DNA of 26,427 nt from a virus, in the IMG/VR virus record IMGVR_UViG_3300042542_000083, positions 1 to 26,427 of that record; one strand, given 5' to 3'. Shown piece by piece: positions 5,432 to 11,558 of this stretch. The notes under the pieces are model-generated. The model worked only from the letters and a program-made list of their open reading frames with translations, did not search any database and had not been told where the DNA came from. Position 1 is the stretch's first letter. Each line of letters begins with the position of its first letter. The position numbers and the translations under genes were made by a program.

Positions 5432-5883
5432 AAAAGTTTTGTCCCGTTTGTTCCGAGGAAAAACAAATTGCTGATTTTTGGAAAGGGCAATATTGCTGCA
5501 TAGACTGTCAAAAACAAAAACAAAAAAAATCTTGGAACAGCAGAACGCCAAAAAAAAGACTTGAGCAACATTTAAAATATAAATATGGGATAACTCACTC
5601 CGAATTTTCAAAAGCTTGGGACGAACAAAATGGATGTTGTTCAATTTGTAAAAAAGAATTGCCCGACTTAATGGTTTATGAAAATAGAAAAAGGGGTTAT
5701 GCGATTGACCACAATCATGTTACAGGTGAGTTCCGTGGTATTTTGTGTTTGCCTTGCAACTCTGTTTTAGGCTTGGCAAAAGATTCTGTAGAAATTTTAA
5801 AGGCAGCCATTTATTACCTCGAAGAACGCGGGTCGTATGGCTTAACTTTGATAAGCAACATGAGAGCCGCGAAAGGTAAATAA
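5428..5883 (+). CDS. Endonuclease VII-like HNH nuclease
   Basis: 151 residues of the phage endonuclease VII-type HNH group. The N-terminus has a zinc-ribbon-like set (Cys5, Cys8, Cys24, Cys27), then a basic linker (28-50). A YGITHSEFSKAWDEQNG segment leads into the catalytic part: Cys71 and Cys74, the DHNH motif at 94-97 inside YAIDHNHVTGEFRGILC, and Cys107 and Cys110 followed by Asn111. All key residues are present, so it is probably active. Sampled lines are 30-45% GC against roughly 50-55% in flanking head genes. Both ends overlap neighbours (ATGA at 5428, TAATG at 5881-5885), so it rides the operon without breaking it. Most likely a mobile homing-type nuclease rather than a resolvase. Confidence 0.85.
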   Translation: MKKFCPVCSEEKQIADFWKGQYCCIDCQKQKQKKSWNSRTPKKRLEQHLKYKYGITHSEFSKAWDEQNGCCSICKKELPDLMVYENRKRGYAIDHNHVTGEFRGILCLPCNSVLGLAKDSVEILKAAIYYLEERGSYGLTLISNMRAAKGK

Positions 5884-6239
5884 TGGCAACCAGAGCATTG
5901 CAGTTCGTGTCTGGCGATAGACACGCAAGGATTTACAAGTGGGAAGGTCTGCTGATAGGCGACGATGGTGCCGCGCTTCAGGTCGATGAGTTCCACCACA
6001 TCACAATTCATGGCTTCGGTAGCTTTTCTGGTGGCGCAGGATTAAATATCCTCGGCTCAAACAGCGGTACAAACTTTGCTGTTACTAAGAAACATGACGT
6101 TGGATCAATGATCCTGACGGCTGACTCGATAGAAACTTTGCTAACAGAGCCACGGTTTATTAAGCCATCGATTACTTCTGGTAATGGAAGCACGGATATT
6201 GATTGCTGGGTGATCTTAAGGACTGACGGGACGACATGA
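5883..6239 (+). CDS. Small beta-rich virion-associated protein
   Basis: 118 residues. Begins MATRALQFVSGDRHARIYKW, a start shared by a family of unnamed podovirus proteins near the portal. The body alternates short strands and turns (ITIHGFGSFSGGAGLNILGS, then VGSMILTADSIETLL and IDCWVILR) and ends in a weak acidic tail, consistent with an all-beta decoration or neck-type domain. It overlaps the HNH stop and the next start (ATGAG at 6236), so it belongs to the coupled train. The function is not known; a structural role is inferred from fold appearance and location. Confidence 0.65.
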   Translation: MATRALQFVSGDRHARIYKWEGLLIGDDGAALQVDEFHHITIHGFGSFSGGAGLNILGSNSGTNFAVTKKHDVGSMILTADSIETLLTEPRFIKPSITSGNGSTDIDCWVILRTDGTT

Positions 6240-6556
6240 GTAAGCTGAAGGACCCTGAAGGTGGTTTGACAGCCGCAGGCCGAGCGCACTTCAAGCGTAA
6301 AGAAGGCGCAAACCTAAAGCCGGGTGTCAAAGGCGCAGCCGATACGCCAGAGAAGATGCGGCGTAAGGGGTCGTTCTTGACGAGATTCTTTACCAATCCG
6401 TCTGGCCCGATGAAGAAGCCAAATGGGGAACCAACGCGATTGGCGTTGTCAGCAAAAGCATGGGGCGAACCAGTGCCAAGCGACCGTTCTGCCGCAGCAA
6501 AACTGGCAGCAAAAGGCAGGGCTTTATTGAAACGATACGAAGCGAGTAAAAAATAA
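6236..6556 (+). CDS. Basic small protein, DUF6321-like
   Basis: 106 residues, strongly basic (Lys and Arg throughout). The pattern GGLTAAGRAHFKRKEGANLKPGVKG, then ADTPEKMRRKGSFLTRFF, WGEPVPSDRSAAAKLAAKGR and a terminal ALLKRYEASKK, matches a widely distributed small phage protein family recalled as DUF6321, whose role is unknown. It sits immediately before portal with overlapping stop and start (TAATG at 6554-6558). High charge suggests contact with DNA during packaging or ejection. Confidence is good that it is a real gene, low for any role. Confidence 0.7.
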   Translation: MSKLKDPEGGLTAAGRAHFKRKEGANLKPGVKGAADTPEKMRRKGSFLTRFFTNPSGPMKKPNGEPTRLALSAKAWGEPVPSDRSAAAKLAAKGRALLKRYEASKK

Positions 6557-8145
6557 TGGCTTACTCAGTTGAAGAGATCATCAAGCGTCACAAGACCGCA
6601 CGGGCAAAGAAAGAATTGTTCCGCGATTTGTACGAAGACGCTTACGAATTCTGCTTACCCCAGCGTAACCTCTACGGTGGGGAATACGAGGGCAAAAGCC
6701 CCGGCCAGAAAAAGATGGCACGGGTGTTTGACTCGACCGCGATCAACTCTATCCAACGGTTTGCGAACCGGATGCAGTCTGGTGTTTTCCCGCCACAGCG
6801 CAAGTGGTGCCGCCTAGAGCCGGGTCCTGATATTCCAGATGATCGTCGCTACGAAGCGCAGGTTGCACTCGACCAGTACACAGAGAAGATGTTCGCTGCC
6901 CTAAAGCAGTCGAACTTCGATATGGTTATTGGCGAGTTCTTGCTAGACCTGTCCATTGGTACCGCTGTCATGATGGTGCAGCCGGGAGATGATGACAATC
7001 CGATCAACTTTACCCCTGTGCCACAGTTCTTGGTGAGCTACGAGGAAGGTGCGAACGGTCAGGTAGACAATGTTTACCGCATGATGCGTATCAAAGGCGA
7101 GGCCGTCTTCCAGCAATGGAAGGGCGCGAAGGTTACAGGTGACCTTGCCCGGATGATTCAAGACAAGCCGACTGACGATTTCGACTTTGTTGAAGCTACC
7201 ATCTACGACTATCGCCGTGGCGAATACCACTACTGCGTGATCCATGAGCAATCAAAGCAGAAGATTTATGAGCGCCTGCTAAAGCGTAGCCCGTGGGTCG
7301 TTAGCCGTTACATGAAGGTGGCCGGTGAAATCTATGGCCGTGGTCCTGCGATTACCGCGCTGCCTGACATCAAGACGCTGAATAAAACACTGGAACTCCT
7401 GCTAAAGAACGCATCACTGGCAATCAGTGGTGTGTACACCGCAGCAGATGATGGCGTGTTGAATCCGCAGACAGTGAAGATTATCCCCGGTGCGGTTATA
7501 CCTGTGGCGAGAAACGGTGGTCCGCAAGGCGAGTCTCTCAAAGCATTGCCCCGTGCTGGGGATTTCAACGTCAGCCAGATCGTTATCAATGATCTGCGTC
7601 AAAGCATCAAGCGTACCCTGCTAGATGAGTCACTGCCACCGGACAATATGTCGGCAAGATCGGCCACCGAAGTCGTTGAGCGCATGAAAGAGCTGTCGCA
7701 AAACCTTGGCTCTGCTTTTGGACGCTTGATTAACGAAACCATGATTCCTTTGGTATCCAAAATCCTTGAGGTGATGGATGAAAAAGGCTTGATCGTAATG
7801 CCGCTGAAGGTCAACGGTATGCAGGTCAAGGTGTCGCCAGTAGCTCCGCTGGCAATGGCACAGAACATGGAAGAGATCAGCAACATTATGCAGTTCAAGC
7901 AGCTTGCTGAAGCGTTTGGTCCTGAAGGCCAGATGGCATTGAACAACGGTGAGACAGTCGATTACATCGGCGACAAGCTGGGTGTACCTGCCACACTGCG
8001 GATGAGTTCGATTGAGCGTCAGCAGGCAATGGCGCAGCAGGCACAGATCGCCGCAGCAATGGCTGAACAGCAAGGTATGGTGCCAGCCGGTGCGACACAA
8101 GTAGTAGAGCAGGCATCGGGTGAAATGGAAGAGGGGGTGATGTAA
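6556..8145 (+). CDS. Portal (head-to-tail connector) protein
   Basis: 529-residue protein of the podovirus head-to-tail connecting family; twelve copies form the ring through which DNA enters and leaves the head. Family-like segments include the N-terminal KELFRDLYEDAYEFCLP, the VFDSTAINSIQRFANRMQSG stretch near 60-80, the YGRGPAITALPDIKTLNKTL segment near 260-280 and the stem and crown helices around 340-400 (SARSATEVVERMKELSQNLG). The C-terminus (about 460-529) is Gln/Ala/Met-rich, as in tunnel or barrel helices. Length is typical of T7-like connectors (about 500-550). It overlaps its neighbours on both sides, and scaffold and capsid genes follow. Confidence 0.92.
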   Translation: MAYSVEEIIKRHKTARAKKELFRDLYEDAYEFCLPQRNLYGGEYEGKSPGQKKMARVFDSTAINSIQRFANRMQSGVFPPQRKWCRLEPGPDIPDDRRYEAQVALDQYTEKMFAALKQSNFDMVIGEFLLDLSIGTAVMMVQPGDDDNPINFTPVPQFLVSYEEGANGQVDNVYRMMRIKGEAVFQQWKGAKVTGDLARMIQDKPTDDFDFVEATIYDYRRGEYHYCVIHEQSKQKIYERLLKRSPWVVSRYMKVAGEIYGRGPAITALPDIKTLNKTLELLLKNASLAISGVYTAADDGVLNPQTVKIIPGAVIPVARNGGPQGESLKALPRAGDFNVSQIVINDLRQSIKRTLLDESLPPDNMSARSATEVVERMKELSQNLGSAFGRLINETMIPLVSKILEVMDEKGLIVMPLKVNGMQVKVSPVAPLAMAQNMEEISNIMQFKQLAEAFGPEGQMALNNGETVDYIGDKLGVPATLRMSSIERQQAMAQQAQIAAAMAEQQGMVPAGATQVVEQASGEMEEGVM

Positions 8146-8471
8146 TGGACTACGGCAAGCGACCAGACGGTAGCCCAAAGGGCAAAGGATTCTTCGGTGA
8201 AATCCCCCGCCCAGACGGCAATGTGATGACCGAGGTTAGCATTGGTGTAGGCTTAAACGGCAAGGAAACGCTGATCCCGTTGATCGTCCCGACACTTACC
8301 AAGCAAGAGTTGGATTACTTGCGTAAGAGCAATGTCGATTCACCTGACTTTATGAAGAAGATTCCTCCATCGATTATCGATAAGGCGGTTGATTATGCGG
8401 CAGGGAGAGTCAAGCAGAACAAGTCTCCCTTTGCTGATTCCACGGAGAAGTTTAGTTTGCCAACAAAATAG
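8145..8471 (+). CDS. Conserved small phage protein between portal and scaffold
   Basis: 108 residues with a recognisable phage pattern: GSPKGKGFFGEIPRPDGNVM, TEVSIGVGLNGKETLIPLIV, PTLTKQELDYL, then IIDKAVDYAAGRVKQNKSPF. Homologous domains occur alone in podoviruses and also fused to larger structural or internal virion proteins, so it is probably a virion or assembly protein. It has alternating strands followed by two helices and no membrane segment. The start overlaps the portal stop (TAATG at 8143-8147). Exact function unknown. Confidence 0.7.
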   Translation: MDYGKRPDGSPKGKGFFGEIPRPDGNVMTEVSIGVGLNGKETLIPLIVPTLTKQELDYLRKSNVDSPDFMKKIPPSIIDKAVDYAAGRVKQNKSPFADSTEKFSLPTK

Positions 8472-8479
8472 GGAGAGTT

Positions 8480-8740
8480 ATGGCTGGGTGGGATGATTTA
8501 GAAGCAATTCCTACAGTCGATGCGGCTGAAGTTATATCAAAAAGAGAAGAACTAGACCGCTTAGTGCAGCGCGTGTTTGGCACTGAGGACGGTAAAAAAT
8601 TGCTGCAATGGATGCGAGGGGCTTACCTTGAGAATCCATCGTGGCAACCCGGTGCGGATAACAGTTATGGCTACTGGCGCGAAGGTCAGAACGCCGTTAT
8701 CCGCGATCTTGAAGCTCGAATAAGGAGAGCCCTGCAATGA
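8480..8740 (+). CDS. Bbp19-like small structural protein
   Basis: 86 residues behind a good ribosome site (GGGAGAG, 8471-8477). The RVFGTEDGKKLLQWM segment, followed by a Trp/Tyr-containing loop and the REGQNAVIRDLEARIRRAL helix, matches the short helical domain found in proteins such as Bordetella phage Bbp19, located beside portal and scaffold genes. It probably assists head assembly or is a minor head protein. It overlaps scaffold by 4 nt (ATGA at 8737). The family call is by pattern only. Confidence 0.65.
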   Translation: MAGWDDLEAIPTVDAAEVISKREELDRLVQRVFGTEDGKKLLQWMRGAYLENPSWQPGADNSYGYWREGQNAVIRDLEARIRRALQ

Positions 8741-9519
8741 CAGACACAGCAGATACTGGTGGCCTTCTCGCCGGCGAATCGATTGATTCCGCTGACGAGG
8801 CGACAACCCCGGAGGCTGGTGTAAGTGTTCCACATATTGACCAACCAACATCCCAAAACCTGTCCGCTGAGATCGATGACGATCCGCTAGAGCGGCCAGA
8901 CTATTGGCCCGAGAAGTTCTGGGTCAAAGACAAGAACGAACCCGACCTCGAAGGGCTGGCAAAATCCTACTCGGAACTGGAGAAAAAGTTTCGTGCAGGA
9001 AAGCACAAGGCTCCCGAAGGCGGTAAATACGATACTTCCGTGCTGGGCGAGGACATCTCCGATGATCCTTTGGCAAGTGCTTATGTCGGCTGGGCGGCTA
9101 AATACGGTCTAAGCCAAGAAGCATTTGACGAAATGGCAAGTCAGTTTGGCGAGATCATGGGCGCTCAGTCCGAGATGACCCAGCAAAGTGCCGAGCGGGA
9201 ACGGGCATTACTAGGTCCTAAAGCCGATGCCATCATCCAAGGCCATGCCCAGTGGGCAAGAGGTCTGGTGCAAAAGGGTATCTGGTCTGCGGACGACTTC
9301 GAAGAGTTTAAGGTCTGGGGCGGCACAGCCAAAGGTCTTAACGCTTTGACAAAACTTCGGGAGGCCTATGAGGGCCGGGTTCCTGTAGAATCCGTTCCTC
9401 TTGAGGGTGCGCCTAGTAAGGACGAACTCTACGAGATGGTAGGTCGCCCAGAGTACAAGACCGATCCACAATATCGGCGCAAAGTCGAAAAGCTTTTTCA
9501 GCAGGCGTTTGGCAGCTAA
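8737..9519 (+). CDS. Capsid assembly scaffolding protein
   Basis: 260 residues, acidic overall, with a disordered N-terminus (1-50) rich in Asp, Thr and Glu. The RPDYWPEKFWVKDKNEPDLE and LAKSYSELEKKF segments (about 53-86) form the family signature seen in T7 gp9-like scaffolds. A central helical part (105-200) follows, then a C-terminal basic helix (RRKVEKLFQQAFGS) that is expected to bind coat protein. The role is to organise capsid subunits into the procapsid, after which it is removed. It lies immediately before the capsid gene, from which it is separated by a strong terminator and a new promoter. Length is near the family norm. Confidence 0.88.
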   Translation: MTDTADTGGLLAGESIDSADEATTPEAGVSVPHIDQPTSQNLSAEIDDDPLERPDYWPEKFWVKDKNEPDLEGLAKSYSELEKKFRAGKHKAPEGGKYDTSVLGEDISDDPLASAYVGWAAKYGLSQEAFDEMASQFGEIMGAQSEMTQQSAERERALLGPKADAIIQGHAQWARGLVQKGIWSADDFEEFKVWGGTAKGLNALTKLREAYEGRVPVESVPLEGAPSKDELYEMVGRPEYKTDPQYRRKVEKLFQQAFGS

Positions 9520-9540
9520 CCTCCTCCTTCGTGGAGACTT

Positions 9541-9562
9541 CCCCGCTTCGGCGGGGTTTTTT
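9541..9562 (+). terminator. Intrinsic terminator after scaffold
   Basis: CCCCGC (9541-9546), loop TTCG (9547-9550) and GCGGGG (9551-9556), followed at once by six T (9557-9562). This is a perfect GC stem with a stable tetraloop. It ends the packaging and head-assembly transcript 22 nt after the scaffold stop and insulates the capsid gene. A smaller CTCC/GGAG hairpin (9524-9536) precedes it. Confidence 0.93.
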
Positions 9563-9564
9563 AT

Positions 9565-9593
9565 TTGCAATTTCCAAAAATGTAGTGTATAAG
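9565..9593 (+). promoter_or_regulatory. Sigma70-like promoter for the capsid operon
   Basis: TTGCAA (9565-9570, 4 of 6 to the -35 consensus) and TATAAG (9588-9593, 5 of 6 to the -10) are separated by 17 nt. The promoter lies directly behind the intrinsic terminator, and transcription would start near 9600. This placement makes a dedicated capsid transcript likely. It indicates use of host RNA polymerase for this late gene, though a phage polymerase site in the same gap cannot be excluded. Confidence 0.65.
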
Positions 9594-9598
9594 CTTGT

Positions 9599-9617
9599 CA
9601 CAAGGACAACCCTTGTG
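9599..9617 (+). promoter_or_regulatory. 5'-end stem-loop of the capsid mRNA
   Basis: CACAAGG (9599-9605) pairs perfectly with CCTTGTG (9611-9617) around ACAAC. It coincides with the expected transcript start, so the capsid mRNA would begin with a hairpin, a feature known to protect abundant mRNAs from 5'-end decay. The rest of the leader to 9734 includes a smaller GCGT/ACGC repeat (9649-9663), and GAGG at 9724-9727 serves as the ribosome site. Confidence 0.5.
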
Positions 9618-9734
9618 GCCCTTTATAGAAGTGAACCTTCTCGCATTGGCGTGGCGTAAACGCAAGTCGCGGCCCAGTAATTCTGGATAACCAAGGCAAA
9701 GAGTGTTTTTTTAACTTTTTGACGAGGTAATAAT

Positions 9735-10580
9735 ATGGCAATCTCAGTATCTAATGCCTTTGTTACCCTGTTCGATGCCGAAGTTAAGCAGGCTTATCAA
9801 GCTGAGTCGGTCCTGCGTAACACGGTTCGTCTTCGTACAGGTGTAGAGGCTGCAACCCACAAGTTCCCGAAAATCGGCAAGGGCGTTGCAACAGTTCGCG
9901 TTCCGCAAACTGATGTTACTCCGCTGAATGTTACTTACTCGCAAGTAACCGCGACCCTAAGTGACTATATCGCTGCCGAATACTCGGACATTTTCAACCA
10001 AGCTAAGATCAACTTTGACGAGCGTCAAGAACTCGTTCAGGTTGTGTCGAAGTCGATTGCTCGTCGTCAAGACCAGCTTATCATCGATGCTCTGACAAAC
10101 TCCAGCACTGGCTTGACCGTTGCTTCCAGCGTTGGTGGTGCAAACAGCAACATGAATCTGGACAAGCTGCTGTCGGCTAAGAAGCAGTTGGATGCCAAGA
10201 ACGTCCCTCCGACTGACCGCTTCATTGTCATCCACGCTAACAACCTCGCGTCGTTGCTGGACGAGACTGAAGTGAAATCGTCTGACTTCAACACCGTCAA
10301 GGCACTGGTGGCTGGTCAGCTTGATACCTATCTGGGCTTCAAGTTCATCACCATTGGCGACCGCGACGAAGGTGGTCTTGCAATTTCGTCGGGTGATCGC
10401 AAGGTCTATGCGTTCCACAAGCAAGCAGTGGGTATGGCTGAAGGCATGGGCCTGACCACTCGCATCGATTACATCCCAGAGAAGACTTCGTATCTGGTTG
10501 CTTCGATGTTCTCGGCTGGTGCTGTGGCTATCGACGCTGAAGGCATCGTGGAAATCACTTGCGATGAAAACGGCGCGTAA
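9735..10580 (+). CDS. Major capsid protein
   Basis: 281-residue protein that builds the icosahedral shell. It starts MAISVSNAFVTLFDAEVKQA, and the segments THKFPKIGKGVATVRVPQTD, LSDYIAAEYSDIFNQAKINF, RRQDQLIIDAL and the C-terminal HKQAVGMAEGMGLTTRIDYI, then YLVASMFSAGAVAID, match a family of podovirus capsid proteins with an HK97-like fold (long helix, A domain and beta-hinge). It is compact for the class, with no obvious extra surface domain. It has its own terminator-flanked promoter and a structured leader, in keeping with the amount of coat protein needed. A decoration-like gene follows after 12 nt with a strong ribosome site (AAGGAGAG). Confidence 0.9.
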   Translation: MAISVSNAFVTLFDAEVKQAYQAESVLRNTVRLRTGVEAATHKFPKIGKGVATVRVPQTDVTPLNVTYSQVTATLSDYIAAEYSDIFNQAKINFDERQELVQVVSKSIARRQDQLIIDALTNSSTGLTVASSVGGANSNMNLDKLLSAKKQLDAKNVPPTDRFIVIHANNLASLLDETEVKSSDFNTVKALVAGQLDTYLGFKFITIGDRDEGGLAISSGDRKVYAFHKQAVGMAEGMGLTTRIDYIPEKTSYLVASMFSAGAVAIDAEGIVEITCDENGA

Positions 10581-10592
10581 AGGAGAGTAATC

Positions 10593-10871
10593 ATGGCATT
10601 TTCAGCAACTGGCTTTACTGCCTACTCCACGTCAAAGCGTGGCAATGCGCCTTCGATGTATGCTTACAAGACAACCGATGCAATTGCGGATGTCAATACA
10701 TCTGGGTATTTCAACTCACTATCAAGCACCCTTGAAGTGGGCGACATCATCCACTGCGTGACTTCGACCGGCACGACCGCCGTCGTCACTTTAGTGTATG
10801 TTGTGTCCAATGCATCTGGTGTTGTGGACGTAACTGACGGCACTACGCTGTCAAATACTGACAGCGATTAA
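10593..10871 (+). CDS. Small capsid decoration-like protein
   Basis: 92 residues, with ribosome site AAGGAGAG at 10580-10587. The sequence is Ser/Thr/Val-rich with alternating strands: MAFSATGFTAYSTSKRG, then YKTTDAIADVNTSGYFN, LEVGDIIHCVTSTGTTAVVT and a final VVDVTDGTTLSNTDSD. Similar short all-beta proteins follow the coat gene in many phages and are thought to be head decoration or fibre-base proteins. It shares the capsid transcript and is followed by a 12-bp hairpin. The virion role is inferred from position and fold type. Confidence 0.65.
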   Translation: MAFSATGFTAYSTSKRGNAPSMYAYKTTDAIADVNTSGYFNSLSSTLEVGDIIHCVTSTGTTAVVTLVYVVSNASGVVDVTDGTTLSNTDSD

Positions 10872-10892
10872 GCTGTCATCACTGAAGTGTCG

Positions 10893-10922
10893 GGGGCTGG
10901 TCTCTTTTAAGGGATCGGCCCC
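10893..10922 (+). terminator. 12-bp hairpin between decoration gene and tail tubular A
   Basis: GGGGCTGGTCTC (10893-10904) pairs with GGGATCGGCCCC (10911-10922) around TTTTAA; three of the twelve pairs are G-U. The following bases TTCTCACATT hold only a few T, so termination is probably partial. It would lower expression of the tail genes relative to capsid. It could also be an RNA-processing site. Confidence 0.5.
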
Positions 10923-10943
10923 TTCTCACATTAAGAGGTTTAC

Positions 10944-11558
10944 ATGGCAGCAGGCGATACATCAATTCGAATCTGTTCTGATGCGTTACTGCTGATCGGA
11001 GCAAAACCTATTTCGTCGTTCAGTGAAGGTACAGACGCAGCCAACATTTGCGACCGTATCTATCCCAACGTCCGCGATTCACTGCTACAGCAGTATCCGT
11101 GGGCTTTCTCATTCAAAAAAGTCTCACTGTCCCAGATTATTACTGCCCCAATCAATGAATGGCGGTACGCTTACCAGCTCCCTGCGGATCGTATTGGCCC
11201 ACCCCGTGCTGCATTTACCAGCACCGCTGTCGGTGAGCGTCCGTTCCAGCAATGGGAGATTTATGAAGACAAACTATTAACTAACTCGCCTACGATAGTT
11301 GTTGACTATCAGTTCTCGGTACCTGAAAACAAGATGCCGGTGTACTTCGTTCAGTTGTTGAAGTACATGATGGCATGGCATTTGGCAGAACCGCTGACCG
11401 ATCAGGCCAGCAAGGCACAATATTGGCAAGGTGTTGCGGTTGGCGCTCCGTCTGAGAATGGCCGTGGTGGCTACTTCCGCATTGCTGCCAACATCGAAGG
11501 CCAAGGCCAGCCACCGCAGTCGATTGAAGATTACAGCCTAATTGCTGTGAGGTATTGA
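10944..11558 (+). CDS. Tail tubular protein A (gp11-like)
   Basis: 204 residues. The N-terminal helix pattern (IRICSDALLLIGAKPISSF, then ANICDRIYPNVRDSLLQQYPW) is the hallmark of T7 gp11-like gatekeeper proteins, which form the ring joining portal to the tail nozzle. The rest (AFSFKKVSLSQI, then WRYAYQLPADRIGPPRA and WEIYEDKLLTNSPTIVVDYQ) matches the beta-rich half. T7 gp11 is 196 residues, so the length fits. AAGAGG precedes the ATG. The stop overlaps the tail tubular B start (TGATG at 11556-11560), so the two parts of the tail are translationally coupled. Confidence 0.9.
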   Translation: MAAGDTSIRICSDALLLIGAKPISSFSEGTDAANICDRIYPNVRDSLLQQYPWAFSFKKVSLSQIITAPINEWRYAYQLPADRIGPPRAAFTSTAVGERPFQQWEIYEDKLLTNSPTIVVDYQFSVPENKMPVYFVQLLKYMMAWHLAEPLTDQASKAQYWQGVAVGAPSENGRGGYFRIAANIEGQGQPPQSIEDYSLIAVRY

